From the NCBI GenBank assembly GCA_942159475.1, contig OW804098.1:2580383-2644382 (forward strand): 64,000 nucleotides of DNA, read 5' to 3'. The DNA is from Sthenelais limicola. Lineage: Eukaryota; Annelida; Polychaeta; Phyllodocida; Sigalionidae. Positions within the stretch are counted from its first letter, which is position 1. Each line of letters starts with the position of its first letter. The notes beneath the pieces were generated by a model. The model was not told the DNA's origin and ran no database searches. It saw nothing but the letters and a program-made list of their open reading frames with translations. Of the stretch, positions 8,601 through 17,879 are shown piece by piece. Both the position numbers and the translations under genes were made by a program.

Positions 8601-10249
8601 GGCGGGGTACCAAGAAGTTGTATGTTCGGAAGGTGATTCCTACATCATTGAGGAGTGAGATATTTGCAGGCTTGCATGGTCCGAAGACCTCAGGTCATTT
8701 TGGTGTATTCAAGGTGTCCTGGTCGGCCAAGATGAAGTATTATTGGCCCGGGATGAAATACGACCTGACTAGGTGGATTAAGGCTTGTCCTGAATGTGCA
8801 ATGCGAAAGACCCGAGGAGGGGGAGGAATCTCTCTTCTCAAGAAGGAGAAACATGGTGAGAGGTGGAACCGGATATCTTTGGATATTCTAGGGCCGTTTC
8901 GGGCGACCCCTAGAGGAAACAATTATGTCATGGTAGTAGCAGATCATTTTTCTAAGTGGTCTGAAGCCTATCCCATGCCAGATCACACAGCTGAGCGTTG
9001 TGCTGAGGTGCTCTTTAAAGAGTGGATTTTGCGGTTTGGCTGCCCTGTTTCTTTGCAAACTGATGGCGCACCCGAATTCCGTTCTGCACTAGTAAAGAGT
9101 TTGCTGGAGATGTTGGGGATTGAGAAATTAATCACCCTTCCCTACAGACCCCAATCAAATGGCCAATCAGAGAGATTTAATCGCGTCCTTGTGGAGCAGC
9201 TCTCTTGCTTGACTGACTACGATGGCGATGATTGGGATTTGTTGGTTCCCTGTATTGCTCATGCGTACAGAGGAACGGTACAGGCCAGTACCTTGTGCAC
9301 TCCGAATGCAGTTGTATTTGGAACTGAACTGGTGACTCCATTGGACATTGTTCATGGTGTGTCACCTGGTGGTTTGGATTTTCCCTGTAGGGTTGCTTTT
9401 GTTGAAAATCTCAAGCAATGGATGAGGAAGGGTCACCAATTCGTTAGAAAGAATCTCGGAGTTTCTGCTGTGCATCAGAAAAGAGATTTTGACAAACGAA
9501 GTAATCCGAAATCATTTAAGGTGGGAGACATTGTTTACCGATTTTGTCCTCCCAAGGCCGGTAAGAAGGTTGGTCCAAAATGGGACGGCCCTTACAAGGT
9601 CAGACGGTTCATAGGGGGTACCACTTATGAACTAGAGACATCCGAAGGTCTTTTGAGATATCATGTTGATTATCTCAAGGCTGCTTTTGACGAAAATGGT
9701 CCGAGGCAAGTCATTAACTTGCATCGGGCTGATGAATTTCGTAAGCAAGAGAAAGCAGGCCGTGATATTTTGAGACTGAAAGATGGTAAGGTCCTGGCTG
9801 GGAAAGAATGCCCAGTGCAGAAGGAAAGAGACAAGGTTACCATAGGTGTGAAGCCTAGAGGTAGACCTAAGGGTATAGCTGGTAAGAAAAAGAAAAATGC
9901 TAAGCGCCCAGCTGTTCCTCCAATTATTGATTCCCCTATTGTGAGGCGAAAACCTGGCAGGCCAAAGAAATTACCAGCTCAGGCTGATAATGTTGTCCTG
10001 CCTGTAGGCAAGAGGGGGCCAGGTAGACCAAAAGGTGTGTCAGTTGTTGCTGCTACACCCCGGTTACCTGACCCTGTGAAAAGGAAACCTGGCCGTCCTA
10101 AGAAATTAGTTGTTAAGACAATTTCGGACGATTCAGGCCCTGGAAAGAAGAGGGGGAGGGGGTTGAGGAAAATTCCTCAGGCTGGTAAAAACCCTATTCC
10201 AACTGCTACACGAACTTTGCGTTCTCGCACTGTTCAAGTTCGAGTGTAA
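5657..10249 (+). CDS. pol: Pol polyprotein: protease, reverse transcriptase, RNase H, integrase with AT-hook tail
   Basis: The frame is open from 5600; the first codon here is GTG, and the first in-frame ATG is residue 33, so entry by frameshift is more likely than a separate start. Protease: catalytic DPGA at residues 138-141 (P where S/T is usual) and ILGADF at 209-214. RT: LPYR at 462, DLESGYWQV from 549, FGLCNAPATFQ from 583, catalytic YLDD at 611-614. RNase H: DTDASG (D765), KRELLA (E808), RTDHASL (D834), D880. Integrase: H1007, H1014, C1044, C1047, then D1076, D1136 and E1172 with the D-35-E spacing, then a GPY-like DGPYKV. The last ~130 residues are basic, with four AT-hooks of R.GRPK or PGRPK type near 1401, 1433, 1453 and 1475 and a weaker KKRGRG near 1497. 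No chromodomain is seen. All catalytic residues are present. Confidence 0.96.
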   Translation: MGVGNKSLSSTAVRRESVSSIGTEGQAQALGSMSDALSVEQSLQKARDCASLPDGKASPGTEGPLEDSDVRWGQSGFHAEEGQILLVGNQIPRTSAQIQKVSVHLHKTLEIPTNEILVRERWYAPVGLGGGHGHFLVDPGATTSLVTKGFYDSLPNAPPLVSVHMVCSTGTGTPIFTYGSVLCPMVMGGRTYMITCLVVSGLKGPEDGILGADFYWVHRCSLDWSGLFYLENRGHSVECRLWKRPPEYNVKESSVNTIDVSENDGERAVKLRKAVVILPKSVTLAELDVCSDSDASTGLMFEPDQGLLKDYSLGSLNTYVSGDGKPALVAFCNPSENPVRLKKGMVVGKVNKVTLLTPHSDDPEQEEDPRIREAIINSIQVLESPIADDDLICPEIPVPPSPVCPLTKLIGDSHLTEARDKEKALTLLQDFETCFSLPGNKLGCTHKVRHVINTGDANPIKLPYRRIPVFKRDKAEEEIWKMYREGRIEHSSSPWGAPIVMVAKKDGTQRFCVDYRQLNSVTIKDSFPLPRIDECLEALGGNQWFCTLDLESGYWQVAMDEDSKEKTAFLSSVGLFQFKVMSFGLCNAPATFQRMMDQMLDGLRWKSCLVYLDDVVVFGKTFDECLDNLRLVLERIREYGLKLKPKKCELFRRHVEYLGRIVSNKGICANPEKVQKVRDWPIPKNAKEIRQFLGFASYYREFQPDFGSIVIPLQKVVTEAGREKRYTKPIVWNSDCDKAFSKVKDLLTTAPVLGYPRTKGDFILDTDASGFGMAGILSQIQDGKEVVLGYASNGFTRPQRNYCATKRELLAVLTYLNKFRHYLLGNRNFCVRTDHASLRWLLNFRDPTDMLARWLTTIQEYGLDQSMILHRAGKKHENADALSRLPTRKCARLDCPDCGSHDAVIAEIDAQQIVSLGALENTIQKAQQDDPIISRVIALVNGTESVPSKENLAGECDEFRNYVHHLGSLSMVDGILCLEWTRRGTKKLYVRKVIPTSLRSEIFAGLHGPKTSGHFGVFKVSWSAKMKYYWPGMKYDLTRWIKACPECAMRKTRGGGGISLLKKEKHGERWNRISLDILGPFRATPRGNNYVMVVADHFSKWSEAYPMPDHTAERCAEVLFKEWILRFGCPVSLQTDGAPEFRSALVKSLLEMLGIEKLITLPYRPQSNGQSERFNRVLVEQLSCLTDYDGDDWDLLVPCIAHAYRGTVQASTLCTPNAVVFGTELVTPLDIVHGVSPGGLDFPCRVAFVENLKQWMRKGHQFVRKNLGVSAVHQKRDFDKRSNPKSFKVGDIVYRFCPPKAGKKVGPKWDGPYKVRRFIGGTTYELETSEGLLRYHVDYLKAAFDENGPRQVINLHRADEFRKQEKAGRDILRLKDGKVLAGKECPVQKERDKVTIGVKPRGRPKGIAGKKKKNAKRPAVPPIIDSPIVRRKPGRPKKLPAQADNVVLPVGKRGPGRPKGVSVVAATPRLPDPVKRKPGRPKKLVVKTISDDSGPGKKRGRGLRKIPQAGKNPIPTATRTLRSRTVQVRV
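9857..10170 (+). other. AT-hook array at the integrase C-terminus
   Basis: The motifs are RGRPKG (9857-9874), RKPGRPKK (9947-9970), RGPGRPKG (10013-10036), RKPGRPKK (10082-10105) and a weak KKRGRGLRK (about 10145-10171). The GRP core with flanking basic residues is the AT-hook that binds the minor groove of AT-rich DNA. Two hooks share an identical core and the spacing is regular, which suggests internal duplication. A targeting role is inferred from position. Confidence 0.8.
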
Positions 10250-11346
10250 GATGGACCCGAATTGGTATCATTGAGGGAAATTTTCGAGCTGGTTTGCCTC
10301 AAACACAATAAAAGTACACAACGAGAAGTCGAGGAGTGGAAGACCGAATTTATCCACTCTGAAGCCCATTCGACAATATAGATTTATTTCTATTATTGCC
10401 CGAGAGGACGATCTGAGATTTTGGAAACATCTGATTTGACTGCGAGGAGTGCTTGTATCTAGGTTGGCCTGTTTTAAGTTATGGTAACTTGGGGCCAGCT
10501 GGAGGGTCAGAATCTATTTAGAAAGTAAATAGAGTGTTGCACAAAAGCCTGGTACGATGATCACTTGAATCTAAAATTAGCTAGCTCTGTACATGTCTCA
10601 TACAGAGGATCAGAACAGCCGGTCAAGCATGATCCGAGCTGTAGTAGGCTCCGATACCAAACTGGTTTCTAGTCACCAGCGGAGCGCGGGAACTCGGGTG
10701 GCGCTGCACGCAGCGGTGGCGTGCTTACACACTAGCTGTCTCATCGGGTAGACACCGCGTGTTGCACCTTTTTCACTTGACTTCCTGACTCGAGTGAGAA
10801 CGGTCATACAACGAGAAAGAAAACTCTAGAGTAAGTTCCCTTGATCCCAGAACTGCTTGAAAAGTCTCTTGAAATGTGAATACCGTTCTAACTTAAGGTT
10901 GTGGGAAGCATGAGCCCTGCATTTATTGTAGTTTTTCTATAAAACATAGTTGAAGGTGGGCTAGGCCTCCGGTATGTGAAATGCAACGGCCATGACGGCT
11001 AGACAAGCGGAGTGTTGTTATGAGTCGGAATTCACCTCTGTATAAGCCTTTCCCAACCTGTATGTACCCTCAAGTACTGTGGGGAGTTTTGCTATGGGTA
11101 TAAACCAAACCTTCATGAAGTTTGGTAAGAATGTCATGTTCATAATATCTGTAACTGGGCTCCCTAGCCAGTTCCGAGCTCGCTTCGGGTACCTCCCCTG
11201 TCTAAATAAGCTAAGTGCTATAGGCTGGTCTGGTTTCCGAGGAGCTAGTGGTACGATCCGAGACATCTTCGGATGCTTTTTCTGGACATTGTGATTTATA
11301 TTGTGAATTATTTTTATTACAGTTGCCAGTGCTAAGAAGCTGCAAG
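10250..11346 (+). other. 1.1-kb spacer between pol and ORF3
   Basis: No convincing ORF. An AATAAA at 10307-10312, 60 bases after the pol stop, could end a gag-pol transcript. The last 40 bases carry a pyrimidine-rich TTTTTATTACAG (AG at 11321-11322) that resembles a 3' splice site just before the ORF3 ATG. This is the layout used for env-type subgenomic mRNAs. The matching donor was not identified. Confidence 0.5.
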
Positions 11347-13425
11347 ATGTCTTCTGACAAGAAAACCGAATCCGAGAAGAGTCTCGGACTGTCCGATTCG
11401 GAAGGTGAAGCGGTCTCGGACCGTGTAGCCGCGGAGGTCCTGCGAGGAGCAGATGACCTGTTAAGCCTCTCCAAGGAGGCTAGTAGTCCGGACCATGGTT
11501 CGGAAAGTGACATGGACTTTGAGGAGGTCCCAGACAAGGCCCCGGCCGTTGGTGACACCTCGGGTGTCTCTGGTGCCACTTCATCGTCCCCTGAAGTCGA
11601 GGAGAAGGTTGTTCCTCCTCGTAGACGGTCTCCCAGGAAGGCTGTCAGCCCGGGGAAGCTGTTTCAGCGAGACAGAACTCCTTCAATCCCCAGAAGCACA
11701 GTGGCCATCACTCGTGCTTTGTCTCTCTCCCCTTCCCACTCTTCACAGGGGCAGGAAAGAGGAAGAAGGAGAGACCGCCGCTCCACCCAGCCTGGGAGGA
11801 GTGCCTCCGAAATACCCAAAGTGGCGGTTGCATCCAAGCAACCTTCCCCTTCTGGGTCGGGGTCGAGTGGAAGCATGCCCCCTCCTGCTGCTTCCCTCAA
11901 GAAGATCCCGAGAAAAAGCAAGAAGTCCCAGAAGAACCAAGTTCATAGGGCTGAAGCGCGGAGGGTTCAGCTATCGGGACGAGGTTCTGTGGACAGCCTT
12001 CGCCTGGAATTGGATAGGGTATCCGAGATCGCTCCCCTGGACCCTTCCAAGGACACGAAGAAAGGCAAGATTCCCCTGGCGGAGGAATCAGATGATGAGA
12101 GCGCGCAGTTCTCGGACAGTCTCATGGCTACCTATGAGACTGAAGTGTGGCCCAAACTGACGAAGAAGGAGGATATGTCGGTGGGAAACCACATTAAACT
12201 GAGAGGTGTGTCAAAGCTCTGGCAACCCGGATGGAGGTGTCCATTCCTAGTCTGCCGCCACGTAGGGATCAACGCATCTGGCGTTCGTTCCTATAGGACT
12301 AGGGAGCGGTTTTTCCGCCACCTCTCCGAGGAACATGCTCCGTTTGTCCAGGTATGGGTATGCCCGTACAAGAATTGTGCGCAGGCATACGACAGGCGGG
12401 TTGAGCTTATTCCTCATCTGATGACTGGTGGAGAAACTCTCCACAACCAGTCGAGAAAGGACTCCATCTACAAGGCCAGCAAGGTGGAGCCCGAGGTCAG
12501 GACCAACCCTTCTTTCCTGAAGATGGTCTACCTCTCGGGGCAACACATGGCTGCCATGAGACGGAGCTCTAGTGGTCGTTCGGAGACCCGCGACCAGACA
12601 GGAGCTGCTGCTTCCACTTCCAAGGAAGCTAGTGGTTCCCAGAAAACGCAAGGCAAAAAGCGCCCTGCGTCCGAGAGTCGGACTCCCTCTCCTGCCTCCA
12701 AGCGCCAGTCGAAGAAGGCTAGGCTTTGGGAGGATGACTTGATTGGCCAGCTTCCGGAGGACACCAAAACTTTGGTTGCTGCCCAGGAGGCCGCTGTTAA
12801 GAAGGCCCTGAAAGACCTGTCGGCTGCTTCTGAGGCAGTGGGCAAACAGGTGGTAGCATCCATGGCTACTCTGTCAGCCCCTCTCAGGCAAGTTGAGACC
12901 GTGCGTCGACAGGTTGCGGAGTCAGCTCGCCTGCAGGAGGTAACAAAAACGCAGGCGCAGCTGATCAAGCAGCTGAAGAAAGAAAGCGAGGTGAAGGACA
13001 AGCGCATCCGAGATCTGGTGGAAGCGAATGCCGTCCTTCAGAGCTTACTAGATGACTCGGAGAGAAGTGAGGGAAGTCCTTCGGAGTGCGAAAACCAAGC
13101 TACCCTGCAGCAGCAGCAATGTCGGTCTGATGTTGGCTCTGCTCCCCCGATGACTGCTCCTCCTGTCAGCTCTTTGACGGTGGCCGGTACGCCACTCCAG
13201 ATTGACCCTGCCCAGGCCATGCTGTTGGCTAACCTGCTTAGCAGTATGGCTCAGACTGCTGCTTCCGCGAGTCCAGCTGCGGCTACAACATCTGCTGTAT
13301 CCGAGACACAGCCCACACCCACCCAGGATCTGGATCCCGAGGACCTGATGGATGGCGCAGGCGGCCTGTTCAGTGAGTCCGAGAACCCGGAAAAGCCCTC
13401 CATGCCAATGGACTTTGACGGCTAG
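11347..13425 (+). CDS. ORF3: C2H2 zinc-finger and coiled-coil protein in the env position
   Basis: 692 residues from the ATG at 11347, stop TAG at 13423-13425. The frame is open to 11248, but only GTG starts lie there, so the ATG behind the acceptor-like site is preferred. The N-terminal ~260 residues are Ser/Pro/charge-rich and probably disordered. Two tandem finger-like motifs follow: C298, C303, H325, H330 (CPFLVC to HLSEEH) and C339, C344, H357, H366 (CPYKNC to HLM...LH). Residues 437-457 hold a bipartite basic NLS-like stretch (KKRP, then KRQSKK). Residues ~475-570 are heptad-rich, likely a coiled coil. The tail is Q/A/P-rich and ends acidic (DLDPEDLMDG, DFDG), like a transcriptional activation tail. 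There is no signal peptide, membrane helix or furin site, so it is not an envelope protein. A DNA- or RNA-binding accessory or regulatory protein is the best reading. The family is not recognised. Confidence 0.85.
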   Translation: MSSDKKTESEKSLGLSDSEGEAVSDRVAAEVLRGADDLLSLSKEASSPDHGSESDMDFEEVPDKAPAVGDTSGVSGATSSSPEVEEKVVPPRRRSPRKAVSPGKLFQRDRTPSIPRSTVAITRALSLSPSHSSQGQERGRRRDRRSTQPGRSASEIPKVAVASKQPSPSGSGSSGSMPPPAASLKKIPRKSKKSQKNQVHRAEARRVQLSGRGSVDSLRLELDRVSEIAPLDPSKDTKKGKIPLAEESDDESAQFSDSLMATYETEVWPKLTKKEDMSVGNHIKLRGVSKLWQPGWRCPFLVCRHVGINASGVRSYRTRERFFRHLSEEHAPFVQVWVCPYKNCAQAYDRRVELIPHLMTGGETLHNQSRKDSIYKASKVEPEVRTNPSFLKMVYLSGQHMAAMRRSSSGRSETRDQTGAAASTSKEASGSQKTQGKKRPASESRTPSPASKRQSKKARLWEDDLIGQLPEDTKTLVAAQEAAVKKALKDLSAASEAVGKQVVASMATLSAPLRQVETVRRQVAESARLQEVTKTQAQLIKQLKKESEVKDKRIRDLVEANAVLQSLLDDSERSEGSPSECENQATLQQQQCRSDVGSAPPMTAPPVSSLTVAGTPLQIDPAQAMLLANLLSSMAQTAASASPAAATTSAVSETQPTPTQDLDPEDLMDGAGGLFSESENPEKPSMPMDFDG

Positions 13426-14007
13426 GATGCGTGAGGAAACTATTTTTATCATGTGGACGCCTCGGATCTGTCTTCGGACTTTTGGAAATTTTTTCCCAGT
13501 TGGAACTGTTTCCTTACCAGATTTATTTTTTCTACACTGTATATAACGTGTCTTGAGTTACAGATTTTATATTTTTGCTATACTTACTCTTGTGATTTTT
13601 GATGTGTTGTTGGACAGAAGGTCTGCTACACTTTACCTTTCTAAACGAAATAAGGTTTTCTACAAGAGTTTAACACATATTTTATACTTCGGATTTGTTC
13701 TCTTATATAGATAGGACACCATATGCTCCTTCATGTACACTGCCATAAAATGTTCGGATTTGTTATCATATGTAGTGAGGACTCCATAAGCTCCTTCTTG
13801 TATGACTGTTAGTAGTTCCGATATGTTTTGTATGTAGAGAGGTCACATTATGCACCTATCTGTATCTGTATTTTATTATTTCCGAGGTTTTGGAAATTGT
13901 ACTTTTACCCGATGATCTGTTTTTTATAACCATTTGAAACTGCTATCTTTATTACCCTTTTTGAAATTTTTCTCCTGTTCGGATTTTTCAATTTTGTTAA
14001 AAATCCT
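13426..14007 (+). other. 3' non-coding region of the LTR element
   Basis: AT-rich, no gene. It contains several loose repeats around TTCGGATTTGTT.TC and CTCC(A)TAAGCTCCTTCTTGTA (about 13680-13850), spaced roughly 60-70 bases. Confidence 0.6.
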
Positions 14008-14023
14008 AAAAAAGGGAAAGGGG
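14008..14023 (+). other. Polypurine tract
   Basis: AAAAAAGGGAAAGGGG lies three bases before the 3' LTR. This is the expected RNase H-resistant primer for plus-strand synthesis. Confidence 0.9.
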
Positions 14024-14026
14024 TAT

Positions 14027-14436
14027 TGTAGTGGTATTGGTTTACTTCCTCTCCGAAGCACCAGCTGGAGCTACCACTGTGTGCTATTCCTCTGTGTCAT
14101 ATTACTGAGATTAGAAGTCACGCGTATTTCTATCTCCTATCTTTTACAAACAGCATTTTACAGTATTATTGTCTAACCTTAATGTATAAAGGACTGTGGC
14201 CTTAGTGCCCGTGTGGCTGTAAAGTATTTCAAATCTTTTATTGATTAGTACTGATGTTCATGTACTCCGAGACACCATGTGGTACTGTGTACCTGGATTG
14301 GTGTACAGGTCCGAGAACCAGCTTCGGACAGGTCATGCTTACCTCTTGAGTCTGAATAAACAGAGAACGGTGTAGGAAATCATTCTTTTGTCTTATTCTT
14401 TGCTAAAAGAACTGGGTTGTAGTGAAGAACACTACA
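14027..14436 (+). repeat. 3' LTR (410 bp)
   Basis: Same length as the 5' LTR and, by eye, the same sequence throughout. TATAAAG is at 14185-14191 and AATAAA at 14355-14360. It ends CACTACA followed by the CATG duplication. Confidence 0.95.
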
Positions 14437-14440
14437 CATG
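14437..14440. repeat. Target site duplication CATG (right)
   Basis: Matches 3116-3119 exactly and closes the LTR element. Confidence 0.85.
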
Positions 14441-17125
14441 TATAATAAAAGTTTTTTTTTATGTTTTAAGACAAGAGTGATCTATTTCTGAAGTCATTTT
14501 CCTCTTTCAAGGTCATTTTCCAGGTCAAAAATCAATATGGCTGGCATTGAGGCATGAGAAGGTCATATGTCAGCTTCTATGTTTCTAAGGCAACATACAA
14601 CCATATTTAAGATTCAAACATTCAAAAATAAAAATGCCACATTTTCCTTACAAAATACACATGGCCTTAGCTTTCCATTTTTGAAAGCAATCACTTCTTC
14701 CTGATTCATTTGGTGGCCATCTTGGATTTTCCCTGATGCCATAATGAAAAAACGTATATCTACTGAGATCTCAGCCTCTAAGCCACTTAGGATGACAATC
14801 TTGGTGTCTAAACATATATTTCCGGGGTCAAGGAATACAAATATACCATTTGGAAAGGACCAGATTGTTTTTATGAACACCTAAACTGGAAACAGGGAAA
14901 ATCCAAGTTGTCCAAGTATTTTTCTGTGGAGTAGGTATATATGAGACACAGTGAATGGAATACAGCACTAATGAATAAATATTCATAGGATGAGAATCCT
15001 GAGGATTCATATTGTTTTCTGGATGAATTACTGATTCAATAAATGAGGGACTCTTTTTTTTCAAACTTCATTATTGATTCATTGCAATAATTGTATTTGA
15101 GTGAAATATTTTCCCCTCTAATGAAGTCATTATTGTAGAGAACCTTTTTTAAAATACATCATGGATGCAACCTCTGAAGAAAAAAAAATACATGATGTGG
15201 CAGGGACATAAGTCACAAGTCACAAAAAATGATATTTTTTAAAATGTTTTTCCACATTTTTCTGAATTGTTTCATTTGTTGTGTTAGTGCATAAATGCGT
15301 CAGCCGTTCAGAAAATGTACAATTCACCTTCACCAATCCTCTCAAATAAACCACATTTAAGACAAAAATGAGGTTCAAAATGCAGTTTTGACTAATTCAT
15401 GGCTCAATTTAGCAGAATTACCTAATGCCAATTATACATTTTCTGAAAATCTGAGCCAAATACATATTTTGATCTTCTGTTGACTGGTGACAAGACTGTG
15501 AGTTAAATAATACGTATCTGTGGTTATCCTAAGATGAATATATGATTACTTCATTAGTCGCTGACCATTAAGAAACAATTAAAACATATGTTTGTATACA
15601 ACAATGGAATCAGCTTGATCAGACCTTTCCTGACAATCTATTTCAGGTGACTTTTGTCTCCTTTTCACTTAACATGTACAAAATTAATAAGATTCTTTGC
15701 AGAACTTGATTCAAGTACAATTATTGATTCCTCTGATGAAGTTGTTGTTGCTGAAAATTTTTTGAAAAAAAATGCATAATGGACAAATCCTCTGAGGGAA
15801 GAACAAGGTCATATTTCACTCTTAACACGGTTGTTTTGTTGTTTTGTACCAAAAAGGGTATGAAAATACTTTTGTACATTGTCATTCTGTGATATATCCT
15901 TATTTTGAAATGAATATTTTTTAGTTATGTTTCGGTGAAAGTATTTCACCTTCGCCTCACAAACATGTGCTCCAACAAATGAGGCGGTTTGGAGTAAATA
16001 TATCCTATTGGCTTTGTTAGTTGTGTCACTATTGTTGTCCAACAATGATGTTATTACTTTGTCATTGCAAACGTTTGTTATAAATAAAGTTTGTTATAAA
16101 CTGTTATTTGCTGCCATGATGTGAAGGACTTTTCCTGAAAATTATACAGTTTATATCATATCTAATGTAGATATCATATAACCAGCATCATATTTAAAAG
16201 ACTTGTTAAACCTTTTTAAATAAAAGCTTTTCTTGGAATACCATATTAACTACTTTGGTTATTATTCATTTCTTTTAATTATAGGATTTATGTACATTCA
16301 ACTCGGAAAACATGAATATATGACCAGTTCTGCCGTTTTGACAACATTTTGCTCATGGGCAGCCACAAAATCTCCCAAAATTAAGTTAGAGCAATTAAGA
16401 TTAGTCAGCTGTCTTTTATTTGTTATATTAAGCTAAGGTATTAATGGAATTAACTGCCAAGTAGGGAACCAGAACCTAATTATTTATGATTTTACAGAGG
16501 GGCAGATGAAGACAGATCATGCTAATGAATATATACTACAATCTGTGGACATATTTTCTCTGCCTGCCTGACAAAATTAACTACAAATAGCCTGTGAATA
16601 TAATTATTGGATTTAAAATATTACAACATGGTAGAGGACTATTCAGTTTTTCTGATAGAAGTATGGGTCAGTGAAAGAAAATGCACAGGGAAGAAGACAC
16701 TTCTCTGGATCTCTCCAGCTTAAACACTACCAATGTTTAATAATTATCTGATCATGATCCTATAGGTTCCTTCTGCAATAATATAATTATAAACATATTA
16801 TAGTGGACAGTGGGGGAAGGGAAACTAATCTCTGATTCAAAGGCATTCAGTGGATAATGTTGTAACATTCCTCTGAGTTAAATTAGAATATATAGAAACT
16901 ACTTTGCAATTCCAGTTTTCAACTCCTTATGTGATAAAGCGAGGATCCTAGCCTCCCAAGCTTGAACATACAGCAGCCTTGAAGAGATGTTATGAAATAA
17001 TCAACACATACAGCAAAGTTTTATTTTGCAATATCAATTAGGAATATGAATACATATAGTTAGTGAATAACTACTGACTTCATGATGAATTAGAATAACA
17101 TTAAACATAAGTTAAATAAATGTAT
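14441..17125. other. AT-rich intergenic or intronic DNA
   Basis: No gene recognised on either strand. Apart from MITE A copy 3, it holds a pair of weakly similar segments at about 15060-15190 and 15705-15800 (ATTATTGATTC, AATGAAGT, then a T/A-rich block and CCTCTGA). Short frames here are AT-rich noise. Confidence 0.4.
15301..15457. mobile_element. MITE family A, copy 3
   Basis: The left end keeps TTCAGAAAATGTACAATTC and the right end ATACATTTTCTGAAAATCTG. The inner block CACCAATCCTCTCAAATAAA is the reverse of that in copy 2, so orientation differs. About 155 bp, shorter than the full copies. Confidence 0.75.
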
Positions 17126-17377
17126 AACAAGAGGCTCCCCCTACTGGTAATATAGATGTAGAACAAGTGGCTCCCCCTACTGGTAATATAAATGTACAAC
17201 AAGTGGCCCCCCCTACTGGTAATATAAATGTACAACAAGTGGCTCCCCCTACCGGTAATCTACATGTAGAACAAGTGGCTCCCCCTACTGGTAATATAAA
17301 TGCACAACAAGAGGCTCCCCCTACTGGTAATATAAATGTACAATAAGTGGCTCCCCCTACTGGTAATATAATTGTAT
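17126..17377. repeat. 36-bp minisatellite, 7 copies
   Basis: The unit begins AACAAGTGGCTCCCCCTACT and continues GGTAATATAAATGTAC. Seven contiguous units of exactly 36 bp, with scattered substitutions. No spacers, so it is not CRISPR-like. Confidence 0.9.
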
Positions 17378-17800
17378 ATTCACAAAATGTAGAAATGGTC
17401 TAAATTGCTCTCATCTATATTAATCTTACTTTATTTATATCATGTTGGTGCCAATCATTCTAAAAACAAATCAAATCTAGTTTGTTTGCTTTATTCACCC
17501 CTTGTTTACCATCTACACATGATGCACTCACACCCAATTATCTACTCACTCTGTGCCAAGATGCTAGATGTCAAAATCAGGATGAGTGGCCATTGCTAGT
17601 GTGGCCGTGGAGGCCTGTTTTTTCCTTCAGTTGTATCGATAGCCCTAAGATTGATGGTTAATTATCTGAAAACATTATATGTACACAGTGTTTCTCCTGC
17701 CTTTCCCATCACCAGCAACCATGCCAACCCAACTCCCGTCGCATAGAATGACATAGCATCTATGCGACCCCAGAGATAAATTCATAAAAACACTGAGCTA

Positions 17801-17867
17801 GGCGAGGCTAGAACACTTAACCTTTAGTCCAGAGGTGAGCGCCAAACCCACTGAGCTACCTCCCTTT
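17801..17867 (-). mobile_element. tRNA-derived SINE head (candidate)
   Basis: Read on the minus strand it starts GGGAGGTAGCTCAGTGGG, which contains a good Pol III A box (TAGCTCAGTGG). A degenerate B-box-like GTGTTCTAGCC follows about 45 bases later. The anticodon-arm region can pair ACCT with AGGT, but the acceptor stem does not close well, so it is not a functional tRNA. The SINE body would run towards ~17600. Its 3' end was not located. Confidence 0.45.
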
Positions 17868-17879
17868 GTGGTGAATGTA

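Larger units (their letters stand above)
3120..14436 (+). mobile_element. Complete Ty3/gypsy LTR retrotransposon with a third ORF
   Basis: The 11,317-bp element reads 5' LTR, primer binding site, gag, pol (PR-RT-RH-IN), a 1.1-kb spacer, an extra 692-codon ORF, polypurine tract, 3' LTR. RT precedes integrase, which is the Ty3/gypsy order and not Ty1/copia. The two LTRs have the same length and no difference I could find by eye. All three ORFs are open and a 4-bp target duplication is intact, so the insertion is recent. The size is large for an animal gypsy element because of the extended integrase tail, the spacer and ORF3. The lineage was not assigned. Confidence 0.97.

Noticed and set aside
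11347..13425. ORF3 as an envelope glycoprotein
   Set aside because: No signal peptide, no hydrophobic fusion or membrane segment and no cleavage site; instead zinc-finger and NLS-like motifs.
17126..17377. 36-bp direct repeats as a CRISPR array
   Set aside because: Units are contiguous with no unique spacers, in a eukaryotic context, with no cas genes.
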